From the NCBI GenBank assembly GCA_012184525.1, contig WOFQ01000080.1, positions 1 to 64,000 of the forward strand: a DNA stretch of 64,000 nucleotides, written 5' to 3'. The notes beneath the pieces were generated by a model. It did no database searches. It was given only the letters and a program-made list of their open reading frames with translations, and was not told the origin of the DNA. Each line of letters starts with the position of its first letter. The first letter of the stretch is position 1. The position numbers and the translations under genes are program-made. Of the stretch, positions 21,841 through 32,400 are shown in pieces. The stretch is from Xenoacremonium recifei (Eukaryota; Ascomycota; Sordariomycetes; Hypocreales; Nectriaceae).

Positions 21841-21876
21841 AGAGCCCGCTGGAGCCCGCTGGAGCCCGCTGGAGCA
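21841..21876. repeat. 10-bp tandem repeat upstream of ERG1
   Basis: The unit GGAGCCCGCT occurs perfectly at 21851 and 21861, with a one-base variant at 21841 and a partial copy at 21871. A 10-bp period is close to one helical turn. It lies about 550 bp upstream of the ERG1 ATG. Confidence 0.85.
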
Positions 21877-21942
21877 GAATTGGCTGAAGCCCTGGAGGCG
21901 GCTCAATCGCTAAATCCAGGGGTCCAGGCGGTGGGGACGTGA

Positions 21943-21954
21943 TTCGCTTCCGAA
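21943..21954. promoter_or_regulatory. TTCG-N4-CGAA inverted element upstream of ERG1
   Basis: TTCG CTTC CGAA forms an inverted pair of CGAA words about 460 bp before the ERG1 ATG. I recall that the Sordariomycete sterol regulator FgSR (a Zn2Cys6 factor) recognises an element with two CGAA words; the exact spacing and orientation are not recalled, so this is only a candidate. Confidence 0.3.
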
Positions 21955-22206
21955 ATACCCCCCTCGGACTGGGCCGCTCAACAGAAACACATGGCACGGG
22001 ATTGGATTGCAAACAGACGGAAACTTTTCTTTATTAGCGGACAATGGTCGTCGCGTTTTCTTGCCATTGAGCAAAGAGGAGCTGTTTTCTCGCTTCTCTG
22101 TCCCTCCCCTGCGGTCGTTACGTTGCTGCTGCTCCGTTGCCCCCTTTCTGTTCCTGCCAATTGCAGTGAGTGGTTGACGTACTTGTAGTCGTCCCTGGCA
22201 GCGTAT

Positions 22207-22213
22207 TCGTATA
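22207..22213 (+). promoter_or_regulatory. TCGTATA heptamer (yeast sterol response core) upstream of ERG1
   Basis: An exact TCGTATA lies 203 bp before the ERG1 ATG. This is the core bound by yeast Upc2/Ecm22 at ergosterol genes. Filamentous fungi often use other regulators, so the match may be chance. Confidence 0.3.
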
Positions 22214-22415
22214 ACTCTATTTTTCGCGTTATCGCAGCAGCACCACCGCCTATCGCATCGCATCGCATCTTATCACTTCCTCCTTGTCACTTGCAACTTC
22301 ACCTCGTCTCTGGCCAACATCAACTTCGGCGAGCCCCGGGGCAGCGTTCGCGAACACCCACGCCCTCTCCCCTCCCCTCCTCAGCCTCTACGCCTCATCG
22401 AATTTTGCAAACACC

Positions 22416-23927
22416 ATGTCGGCCACCACCATCACCGCCGCTGTCCCGTCTCCCGCCGAGGCCCAGGCCGACCGCCGCGAAAAATACCATGAGGCCGATG
22501 TCGTCGTTGTCGGCGCCGGCGTCTTCGGATGCGCCATTGCCTTTGCCCTCGCCAACCAGGGCCGCTCTGTGCTGCTGCTCGAACGCTGGATGAAGGAGCC
22601 GGATCGTATTGTCGGGGAATTGCTTCAGCCTGGGGGTGTGGCGGCTCTGCACAAGCTGGGTCTGGGCCACTGCCTCGAGGACATCGACGGCATCCCCTGC
22701 AACGGATACACCGTCATCTACCATGGCGAGGAGAAGCTGATTCCCTACCCCTGCGTTGACGATGCGGGCGAAGTCACCCAGCCCTGGAGCGGCCAGGCGT
22801 CTGAGGGCAAGCGACCTCAGGGCAAGGGCTTCCACCACGGCCGCTTCATCATGCAGCTGCGGCGCGCGTGCCAGGCCCACGAGAACATCACCGTCTTCGA
22901 GACCGAGGTCACCAAGACGCTGCACGGCGACCAGACAGACCAGATCCTGGGCGTCGAGGCCCGGACAGTCAACAAGGAGACGGGCGAGAAGGAGGCCGAT
23001 TACTACTTCGGCCAGCTGACCATCATTGCCGACGGCTACGACTCCAAGTTCCGCAAGCAGGTGCTGGGCCAGAAGCCCGTTGTCAAGTCCAAGTTCTACG
23101 CCCTCGAGCTCATCGACTGCGACCTCCCCCAGCCCGGCTACGGTCATGTCATTATTGGCAACGCCTTTCCCATCCTGCTGTACCAGATCGGCACCCACGA
23201 GACTCGCGCCCTCATTGATGTGCCCGTCGACCTGCCCGAGGCCTCAGCAGCAAACGGTGGTGTGCGAGCCTACATCCGCGACTACGCCCTGCCAGCACTC
23301 CCTGATTCAGTCCGCCCGGCCGCCGAGAAGGCCCTCGCTGACGGCAAGATCCCGAAGAGCATGCCCAACAGCTGGCTCCCGCCCTCACGCCAGACGGCCA
23401 ACGGCATGCTCCTCCTGGGCGATGCCATGAACATGCGCCACCCCCTCACCGGCGGCGGCATGACGGTGGCCTTCAACGACGTGGTGATCCTCGCAGACCT
23501 GGTGCACCCCAGCCGCATCCCCAACCTCGACGACCCGCGCGCCATCAACGCCGCTATCACGGAGATGTACTGGAAGCGCAAGCAGCTGACGGGCATCATC
23601 AACGTGCTCGCCCAGGCGCTGTACTCGCTCTTCGCCGCCGACGACCGCCAGCTGCGCGCCCTGCAGCGCGGCTGCTTCAAGTACTTCCAGATGGGCATGA
23701 TCGACGGGCCCGCCGGCCTGCTCGGCGGCATCCTTCAACGCCCGGCCGTGCTAGCCTACCACTTCTTCAGCGTCGCCTTCGTGGCCATCTGGCTGCACTC
23801 CTGCGAGACCGTCGGCTCCATCCTCGGCCTGTGGAAGCTCCCCCTCGCCCTCATCGACGCCATCCTCATCCTGTGGCGCGCGTGCATCGTCTTCCTGCCC
23901 GTCATGTGGCGCGAGGGCTTCCGGTGA
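22416..23927 (+). CDS. ERG1: Squalene epoxidase (squalene monooxygenase)
   Basis: Single exon, 503 aa from the ATG at 22416 (an in-frame ATG at 22284 would add 44 low-complexity residues). The FAD-binding GxGxxG is at residues 33-38 (VVGAGVFGCAIA). The second FAD motif, GDAMNMRHPLTGGGMTVAFND, begins near residue 335 with Asp336. Between them sit RIVGELLQPGGVAALHKLGL and a substrate-domain segment. The last about 70 residues are hydrophobic (FFSVAFVAIWLHSCETVG and onward), consistent with ER-membrane anchoring. The enzyme converts squalene to 2,3-oxidosqualene in ergosterol synthesis and is the target of allylamines such as terbinafine. It is convergent with ALG5. Confidence 0.97.
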   Translation: MSATTITAAVPSPAEAQADRREKYHEADVVVVGAGVFGCAIAFALANQGRSVLLLERWMKEPDRIVGELLQPGGVAALHKLGLGHCLEDIDGIPCNGYTVIYHGEEKLIPYPCVDDAGEVTQPWSGQASEGKRPQGKGFHHGRFIMQLRRACQAHENITVFETEVTKTLHGDQTDQILGVEARTVNKETGEKEADYYFGQLTIIADGYDSKFRKQVLGQKPVVKSKFYALELIDCDLPQPGYGHVIIGNAFPILLYQIGTHETRALIDVPVDLPEASAANGGVRAYIRDYALPALPDSVRPAAEKALADGKIPKSMPNSWLPPSRQTANGMLLLGDAMNMRHPLTGGGMTVAFNDVVILADLVHPSRIPNLDDPRAINAAITEMYWKRKQLTGIINVLAQALYSLFAADDRQLRALQRGCFKYFQMGMIDGPAGLLGGILQRPAVLAYHFFSVAFVAIWLHSCETVGSILGLWKLPLALIDAILILWRACIVFLPVMWREGFR

Positions 23928-24403
23928 TTAACTCTGTCAGTCATGATGGAACGACGGACGGACGGCGTTGGGTGGGGGCAGCGTGTTTTTGCTTTCTGGA
24001 TTTGCCATTGCATGTTGTTGTGCGAGGTTAAGACATATAATACCAGCTCATCTCAGGGGTAAGCACCGCAAGTGCATATAAGAATTAAGGTGCGGGGGGG
24101 AAAGAAAAAAAAGGAGACTACATATGGAGCGGATCTGTGCTTTTTGGATAGATTCATCGTGTAGCCGGGGATGAAGCATATATACTTGTAGACGTTGACT
24201 AATCATAATTCTTCTCATATGCGCTGGTCTCTTATGTGTGAAGCCTTGTGAATGTAAGCCATATGAGATGCATAAGAGCTGGAATGGGTGTAATGCTATG
24301 GGCTTTTCATTCCTTTAGTCTAAATTTTTCGTTCATTTATATACATAGGCCAGGTCATCTCTGGCCGTCTCCAAATTTCCAGCATAACCCCTGAGCAACA
24401 GAC
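23928..24403. other. Intergenic between convergent genes ERG1 and ALG5
   Basis: About 480 bp, A/T-rich in its right half; probable 3' UTRs. No gene seen. Confidence 0.55.
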
Positions 24404-25775
24404 TCAAGTCAGCCGTCGCCGATAAACGCCCATCATCCAACTCGCCCGCAGGATAGCTAGGCCAAGAGCCATCTTAATGCTGTCCTGAATAACATTGAGC
24501 TTGCTGCCGCCGACCTCATGCCACTCAATGGGCACCTCGGCGACCTTAATACCCGGGCTGGTGCCGATAACACTGCCGTCGGAACCGAGGACGGGGGTGG
24601 CGGGAGCCGACTCGGCGAGCATGAGCATTTCAATGTCGAAGATCCAGCCCTCGGCGTGCATGTAAGGCACAATGTGTGGCAATGCGGCGCGCGAAAAGAG
24701 CTTGAAACCGCACTGGGTGTCGCGAATGCGCGACGTGGCAGGAGGCGTGAGGATGGTGAGAACGAGGTGGAAAGAGCGCATAAGGAAGTTTCGAAGTGCC
24801 GATCTCTGTGAATGCATTAGAACCACACAGGAGTCCCAAGTAACAGCTGAGGTAGCAGCAGATGTCATCACGTACCTTTACCACAGCCTCGCTGCCGACG
24901 AGGTGGGCGCGGCTGCCAATAGCTACGCCGCGGTGCGAGCCGTCCACCACTTCCTCGCATCCTTCAATCAGTTTCCCCACGTCTGAGAACCTCGATGCGC
25001 CATCAGCATCTGCGAACAGCGCATACTCGCCCCTGACATGTCGCAACCCATGCGTGACACCTCCGCCTTTGCCCCTGTTCTTCTCAAGCGACACGACCCG
25101 AATGATGTCGTGAAGTTCATGATCCCTCGAGAATTGCAGCACAACGTCGACCGTCTTGTCGCTGCTACCATCATTCACGACGATTATTTCGTAACCGGCC
25201 ACATGCTCGCTGGGCGCATTCCGCACGTGTTTCCTAGTCGTGGGACTGGTGACAGCAGGCTTCGCCGTCGCCGTTCGCCCAAAGTGCTTGTCTAGATACT
25301 CGACTGCCTCCTCGAGCGTAGGGATAATGCGCTCCTCCTCGTTGTACGCGGGAAACACGACACTTAGGCGCACCGTCGCGGGCTCGATGTTGCCAGCGTC
25401 TGGTGTCGGGAAGGCTTCGTCGGGGTGAACCTGCCGCGCTTGGATCTGATGTTCGGCGAGCCAGCGATCATACCAGCAAGGCAGTTGCTTGGGGGAGCTG
25501 GTTCCTAGAGAGGGATGGCTAGATATGTATGTCTTCTCGGAGGGGAGGACGGGACGAGGTTTGGGCGCGACGAGATGGAGGAGGAAGAATAGCTGGAGGG
25601 GGGGTTGTTAGCCAAGGAGCTACAATTGACGGAGGGGACGACTTACGCAAAGGAGCCCGAGAAGAATGAGAGCTATGAAGAGCACGAAGAGGATGTGAAC
25701 TGGCGTCGCTTGTACCCAAGCCCACAGCGGCCCAAGAAACTTGGCGGGCAGCTGAAGCAGCATCGCATCGGCCAT
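24404..25775 (-). CDS. ALG5: Dolichyl-phosphate beta-glucosyltransferase
   Basis: Model: complement(24404..24805, 24876..25592, 25647..25775), 415 aa, introns of 70 and 54 bp, both phase 0. The N-terminal membrane helix (ATPVHILFVLFIALILLGLL, about residues 23-42) fits the known ER anchor. The GT2 domain follows: RLSVVFPAYNEEERIIPTLE, VVNDGSSDKT and the metal-binding DAD at 238-240 (LFADADGA), then DTQCGFKLFSR, AEGWIFDIEMLML and VPIEWHEVGGSK. The enzyme makes dolichyl-phosphate-glucose for N-glycan glucosylation in the ER. DPM1 is the main alternative, but the N-terminal anchor and CGFKLFSR context favour ALG5. Another ATG lies 27 codons upstream. Confidence 0.95.
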
Positions 25776-28072
25776 GGCGCTGAGCTTGCGACGCCGCAGC
25801 AGAGGGACAGAGCAAGGAAACAAAGAGATTGAAAATCCCTGGCGACGCGGATTCAAGAAGTGACCATGGGTGGTGGCGATGCAAGGAATAAGAACGAGGG
25901 AAAGAAGGGAAAAGAAAAAGTGAAGGTTGGAGTAGAATTACGATGATGCTGATGTGGAAGTTGACGGGCAGTCGCAACCAGCTCCTCCTTCCTCGTAACC
26001 TCCCACGGCATTACGCGGAGAAGGCCACGGTGCATGATGCGGCAGCTGCAATGGATTGATCCAATTGGATGAGGCCTCGTCCAGGCTTCAGGGGACGAAC
26101 CCCGCTGTAGAAGTTCAGGGACAGGGGCCGCTTCACGCTGTTTCAGCGGGTGACGTACAGTAGCGGGACGGGACTCGGGAGTGGTGGGGATGAATCCTAG
26201 CCTGACAGTTTATAGCAGCAAGATCCTCTCACACAGGCAACTTTGGACCCCCTAGGTAATTAGATATTATCAAAACATGCCTCTCTAGAATTTTAATGCT
26301 GAAAGAAAAATTAGTCAGAGTCTACAAAGAAGCAAAGCCCCCAGATGAGCGTGCAGCCTTACTGTTTTGTCTGGTTGAGACTGACTAGCTCGTGGTTTTA
26401 GCTGTGTTCCTTGGTGAGTGTCTCCTATTGAGAGCACTAAGTAGTATCTGAGCTATGATGTTTTCACCATTCAGAAGCCCCCGATTCCTATAATAAATGT
26501 TATTCTCCAGCTTCATTAAGCTCAGATACCTCCAATTAAACACTCATCAGGAGATGACTCCAGCAAGCTCCTCAACAGTAGTTGATCTGAAAGGGACAGA
26601 GTGTAACTAGAAGAGGAGGAAGCCTGCACAAATGCCGCTGGTCTAAGATTCCGTGCTACAAGTAGTTAGGAATAGATTCATGTTAAAGATGACTCACTCG
26701 TTGTGGAAGCCCAAGTCGGTGGGCTCAATGTCTCGCAGGCATGGGCAGAAGCATTCGATTCTGCTTTGAGAATAGTCAAGCTATCAATGCTGCACAGAGG
26801 AATATGTCTCTTAAACGTAACGCCTCCGTATTCCTCCGTTTCGGTAGTTTTCCGAGTGAGAAAACATTGACCAATAAGATGATACAGCGGTACTCGTTGC
26901 GCTGATCTCGATACGCTGTTGTAAAGTTCATCAAGTGGCTGGTCCGGTCCAGCAACACTGTCCAGTCGGAATTGAGAGATCCTCAACGCCGCAAAGGGAG
27001 CAGATAAACGAAGCACTCCGAGCTCAACACGAGTAAGATAGCCCTGATCCAAAGGGTCAACCTGAGAAGTCCGAATTCCAGTCTCTTTAGTCTTCTTAAA
27101 GTAGTGATAGCGAGATGCTCTTGTCGAAGCTAGGATGCCCTCATCGAGCAATCAGCCGGTGATCGAAGGTGCTTTCTCAATACTCATTATTTAGACCGCT
27201 TTGGGATGGGAATAGCTTCACTTCCCCTCATCACATCGAGATCTCTCTCCTCTCATACCTGCCCAGCCACGGTCCAGACCACGGCCGACGAGTTTCATGG
27301 CGGCAGATCGACCCTAGAACCCAGCTATTGATTAAGCTTGTCCTGAATGTTATCAATCGCGCCAACTGATGCGCCCGCAGGCCCAAGCCCCCTCCCCGAA
27401 CGTATTCGGCAGATCCTCCACGGTCCCGCAAGACGTTATCCTGGGGGCCAGGAGTCTGGAATGCTCTGGAAAAGGACGGATGACCACCAGCCTCTTCCCC
27501 CACGCATCGTCATGCTGTACGAGTGCCTGAACCGGGCTCACCGAGCCCCCCCAGGTGAGCCCGGGAGACTATCGAAACCATCTGAGACACCTGACACTTC
27601 ATCAGCCCCGTCACATGGGCTCGTATTCTGTAGGCGACGCCGAAAGACTTCAATGCCTGAGCAAAGAAGACGCAGAATTCACAGACGTGCAGAGTGTGGT
27701 AAGCGTCATTTGTGTTTTCATTCCATCTGCCGTTACCGGCCCTTCTGTATCATATCGTCTTCTCGTATCTTCATCTCTTACAAAGAAAAAGCCACACTAG
27801 TACATACTGCGTAAGTCCATCATAATAAAGTTTCACATTCGTGTTCTAGAAGAGCCTGCTTGCTCAACATCCCCCCTAGTCCCAAATCGTCCCAAGTCGT
27901 TGCGCTGCGGCTCTCGCCAGCGAAAGCCACCGAAGAAATAGAATTCGAGAATTCCCAGGTACCTGGGGCATCTCCACAAATAAGACGTCTCGTTGTTGAG
28001 CGTGCCAAGTTTAGTAAAACATTATTCGAATGTGTCGTATACACTAAAGGGGATATCGTCAATCGTTGTGGG
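25776..28072. other. Gene-poor 2.3-kb stretch
   Basis: The right edge flanks a leftward gene and the left edge is the ALG5 promoter. The stretch 26200-26700 is A/T-rich with no long frames. One minus-strand open frame (26678..27151, 157 codons) is the only candidate and is listed separately. The plus-strand frames at 27347-27814 are Arg/Pro-rich and unconvincing. No RNA gene or transposon was recognised. Confidence 0.5.
26678..27151 (-). CDS. Possible small hypothetical protein
   Basis: A 157-codon open frame starting at an ATG, with mixed composition and hydrophobic segments (VPLYHLIGQCFLTRK and ELGVLRLSAPFAALRISQF). I recognise no family. It sits alone in an A/T-richer gene-poor stretch, has no evident introns and could be a chance frame or a relic. 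It has no supporting context. Confidence 0.2.
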   Translation of the reverse strand: MLDEGILASTRASRYHYFKKTKETGIRTSQVDPLDQGYLTRVELGVLRLSAPFAALRISQFRLDSVAGPDQPLDELYNSVSRSAQRVPLYHLIGQCFLTRKTTETEEYGGVTFKRHIPLCSIDSLTILKAESNASAHACETLSPPTWASTTSESSLT

Positions 28073-29491
28073 CTAGAAGCCCATGGCGCTCGTAATCTTC
28101 GAAGCTGACCAGCGCTTCGTCTTGAGGAGTTTGGCGCCTTTGGATAGTGAAAGCCGCCTGCTCTTCGACTTGGAGCCATCCTTTGAATCCTTGGATTCCG
28201 CCGGTGATTCATAACGCCTTTCGCGTTTTGACTCATGCTTCGATTTTGATGAAGGTGCGGGTATAGTGTCCCGTCTGCTTCGATTTCGGGTTCGAGGAAC
28301 CGAGAGGTCGACTTGTTCCGCATTGGTGTCAACGCCCGAGTCGTGCCGATAGTGCATGGGTTGAGACATCCTGCGATCTCTCTGTGAGGAGGTCGGCTTG
28401 GATGAGTTCTCGTTGAACTGGAAGTCAAAGTTCATTGATGGAGCGCGAGGAGTAAGCATCGTGAACTCGGCCTTTTTCACCACAATCGTCCTCGTCGGCG
28501 TTGCCGGGATGGACGCCGATGAATTCCGACGTGATGGCGGTGCACGAGACTCCGAGTGCCGACTCGAGTTCCTCTTGTCGGAGGAATTCTTTATCGGATT
28601 CAAAGGCGTCGGAGGGAGGGCCTTGAATTTTCTTGAAGTAGGCGGAGGTCGTGATTCTCGAGTTTGGGCGGGTGCGGTGGCTACTTGTGGTGTCTCGTTG
28701 ATGGTAGCCCGGTCAATCGATGACTCTGATGTCCTCCTGGAGCTGGGATGCAGTCGATGAGGGATAGTACCAGCAGTAGACGGCCGTTCTGTCGAGCGTT
28801 CCACCGATCGAGCTGATCTGGGAGGCCTCGGGTTCAAGATGTGGTCTCCCGATACATAATAGGCAGTGTCTGGTGATATATAGTAGTCTGTGCGTGGTGA
28901 TGCGTAATAAGCCGTCTCTGGTGACATGTAGTAAGAGTTCCTGGAGCTGTTTCTGGGCGCATATCCGCCTGGACCGGTTTAATTAGGAATTTAGGCCACC
29001 ATGACTGATGACTAGTATGCCATTCCAACGAACGAACCTTGGGTTGTGGTCGGGCTGATATCCTCCATGTCGTAAAAGGCGGCCCAGGCGTTTCGGTCGA
29101 CCTCCTTGCCTTTGACTGAGGTCGGTGTATGTGAGTAGGAACCAGAATGCGAAGAGCCATAGGTGGTGGGACTGTGGACCATAGGAGTAGCACTGCTAGA
29201 TGAATAGGAGACGCTCGAGAAGCCGCTTCCAACTTGGGAGCCGCCAGGCATGCTCAAGTGATGGGCATGGGCTTGCGCCGCGGCCATGGCGCTCCGCTTG
29301 CGGTTCTCCTCGCGGACCTTGGATCGATCCTTGTCTCTTGAGCCTGAAGGAGCAACAGCGATGGAATCGCTGGCAGCATGTTTGGGAATATGCTTGTAGG
29401 GGGTAGGGGCAGCTTCCTTGCGACGATCCGACTTCGAATTTTGTTCCTTTGATTCTTGGCGATGCCGCCGCATCTGGGAGAAGATGGACAT
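28073..29491 (-). CDS. Conserved low-complexity fungal protein of unknown function
   Basis: Model: complement(28073..28968, 29038..29491), 449 aa from the ATG at 29491 (an upstream ATG at 29548 would add 19 residues). One 69-bp intron (GTTCGT...TCCAG) splits a Gly codon; donor GTTCGT is unusual but recurs in PSY2 of this window. The N-terminus MSIFSQMRRHRQESKEQ and the YKHIPKHAASDSIA box match, from memory, a family of uncharacterised filamentous-fungal proteins. The middle has Tyr/Ser/Pro repeats (SPETAYYASPRTDYYISPDT), with YYxSPxT recurring. The C-terminus is very basic and Ser-rich (KSKSRRLSLSKGAKLLKTKR). Probably intrinsically disordered and phosphorylated. No function can be given. Confidence 0.75.
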
Positions 29492-32400
29492 GGTGGTGAA
29501 TGTGAAGGAGGTGGAAAGAGGTGTAGTTTTGGTATTGGGGGCAGACAAGCACCCCAGGGATATTTATGTTGCCTCTGTTGCCCAGAATATCTGACTGACT
29601 TCTGGAGAAGCTTGAGAGGTATGGCCAGGTTGACCAGAAGAAGGCTTTGAGGGGGGTTATGTAAATGGTATAAGAGTGGTGTGGTGTTTTGGGTTTGTGT
29701 TTGAGATCTCGACCTCGTTCTGAGGTGGCAGTGTAAAATAAGGTATCTTATGACGTGAACGTGACGAAGAAACAGAGGAGAGATGAGAAGAACGGAGTAT
29801 GAGGCTGTATAAGTAGGAAATGACGGGGTTTCGCGGCGGAAGGGGGGATCGCGATCGAGCAACGGCGTGGATCAAGACGAAGCTAGAAGTCCCACCGAGG
29901 CTGCTTGGGGCGATTTGACTTTAGGAAGCTTCCCACGTTCCCAGCTTCCGGGACGGCTGGTAAACTGGCTGGGCAGAAGCTAGAGGTTTCTAGTCGCCGT
30001 TTGGAGCCGGGGGGTCTCGTTCGAGAAACGGGGATGGAAGAGGAGAGGGGGGCACGATTTGGGTTTAGGGAGGGCTGAAGTAAAGGCGAGGCCGCTCCGA
30101 ATAGCCTTCCTTGGATCCCACCAGCCTGGCTCTTCGAATCTGGGCGAAATACGTCGTCGTAGTCTCGATAACGGGGCCGAAGCGCAGCGACGTCGGTACC
30201 GAAAATGATGCGCAAGAATCGCTGGAGGAGGAGGCGGCGTGGTGCGGCGGTCGACGAAGCTGATCGAACGAGCTCGAGCTCTGTTGAAAGGGATGGAACG
30301 AAAAAAACACGTCCTGAAAACTGGCGAGCCATGACCGCCTCTTTAAAGGATCATCGTGTCCTAATGTGGAGGACCAAAACACCTGCTGCAGGTGCTCGAA
30401 TGCAGCCAGCCAGCCCTCCCCAGCTCAACGGCCTTTACCCATTGTCCAGTCATTGTCGAGAGGACATGGTGATGCGCTGTATCGCGGCAGCACAACGCAT
30501 CGCCTAGAGGCAGCAGAGTTCCACTGCCTGCTGCCCGCTGCAGCCCTGATTTGTCCGACGCTGCGCGAATCCCTGCATAGTCGCATCGACGCAAGGAACT
30601 GGGCATTCTGGATCCCTGGGCCGCTGTGTCGTTAGGGGGAGAGCTCTCTAACCCAGGCGCCCCTTCGTATCGAGCTCCATGCGCCATCATGCGCTATAGC
30701 GCCCCTTCATAGGGCACAGGACACGTCTCGTTAGGAACCGGATGGTGCTGGCCATGCCTGCGAGAGGCGAACGAGGCCTGGAATCGGTGCAGGGGCCAAG
30801 CAGTTCCGAAAAGTTGGGAGTGGCAGCGCCATTGGGGCTGTCATGCGGGGCTCCAGGGGGGTTCTGGACCCTGGGCCATCCAGCCTCAAGGCTTAACGCT
30901 ACCTCGCTAGGGCCGTCCGCTCCCTGGATTTTTCTGGGCTTGCTGGAGTGGCCGTCAGTGGACACGGCAGGTTGGTAGGTTTGCTGGGGCATCACCTGCA
31001 GATATTGCGGCGCAGTGCTGGCGATGATGCTCGTGATATCCGAAGTTCTAGTATGGTGTTGTTCGTAGAAGAATGATGGCGTTTGCACGTGATGGCTGGT
31101 TTAAGTGAGGCGGAGGCAGTGACGACCGGCAGCACCGCTGGGCTGGGACCTTCCATGGTTAGCAACTTCCTCCGGTGGGTATCGCAGTCATATTTGCTAC
31201 TTCCTCCAGCCTCATCTCCAACGTGACGCTCTCCAGAAACATCTTCGCCGACTGTCAAAGATTCCTTGGTCAGCGGAGAGCTCTAAGGTCCCCGAAGCCC
31301 CTCTCATGGCTCGACCGGGCAACTCGTACTCCATACACTCATCATAATCGACCGTTGCGCCTTACGCGTCCGCTTCTCCGTCTCCGCAAGAAACCATCTT
31401 CAGCCGTGGCGTCAACTCTTCGCCAAAAGCCGCGCCGAGGTGTTTCATCACCACATGTTCCGAATGACGTCCCGCCTCCTGTGGCGCAACGAATATTCCT
31501 TGGAGGATGGGTCCAGGTTTCGACTAGCCTGGTAATGGTCACGCCTCCTAAGAGAGAATGTTCTGACTTAAGCTTTGGCGAACCTCGTGGAGGTTTAGTC
31601 TCTTGTGGTCCAGGCCCCTGTCGATCGACGCCAGGGAACATGGCAGGGCGGCGGCTCAAGTTAATTAGGGAGAAGTCAAGCCACAGGTGGTAAGCAAGCA
31701 ATTGGGTTCCTGCGTCTCAACTGTCAACTAACACGGAGCAGCGATGACCCCTACTGTGTAAGATGACATCTAAAAGCTCCCGCCGAGTCACATCGTCGAC
31801 GGCATCGTGTGTAACGCGATCTGCTCCGGATGATATGCAGAGGCCTCGGCACGTCACCTTTGACAGCCGGCTTGAGCGGAACGATCTGGTGGTCACACGA
31901 ATGGAGACGAAATCTTGGCTTGAAAATTTTCTGGTGCGCCGTCCAGCTCCCATTGACAGCGAGAATCCCGCGGGTATCGGATCACGAAGAAGCCGACTCC
32001 ACTGCCAGTCTTCAATCGGCGCTAGAATCTTTGGAAATCCCACAATGCGGCTGTCGCTAGATTTTTAGTGTACGTTGGCACTTTCTGACAGGATCGTCGC
32101 GGAACCACGTATCTGGGGAATGACGATTTTACGGAACTTCGGCCACGCGATCATGTTCTATTTCCGCTTCTGATGTGATCTTTCAACGGCCCGGACTCAA
32201 ACTACAGTCCCAACGGGTATTCGTCTTCAGGAGCGACCTGTGATCCATTTCGAGGGCTTGTCTCACTCTTGCTGACTGACACAAGCAACTTTCGCAGAGT
32301 ACCAAGCGCAAAATTCGTTTTGGGAAATTTCTGTGGGCAAGATGAGACCTAGTAGCCAGTTTCTTATCACAGTCTTCGCTGTCGGCTTTGGTATAATATA

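Larger units (their letters stand above)
21246..22415. promoter_or_regulatory. ERG1 upstream region
   Basis: About 1.17 kb between the PPR-like gene and ERG1. It holds a 10-bp tandem repeat (21841-21876), a TTCG-N4-CGAA inverted element (21943-21954) and a TCGTATA heptamer (22207-22213), listed separately. The last 150 bp are pyrimidine-rich, typical of a highly expressed fungal gene's leader. Open frames here are not supported. Confidence 0.6.

Noticed and set aside
22395..23198. A 267-codon minus-strand frame opposite ERG1
   Set aside because: Antisense shadow of a GC-rich coding sequence; composition is the mirror of ERG1 codons.
27347..27814. A 155-codon plus-strand frame with Arg-rich and Cys-containing parts
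   Set aside because: No zinc-cluster spacing, no start context and no family; likely chance.
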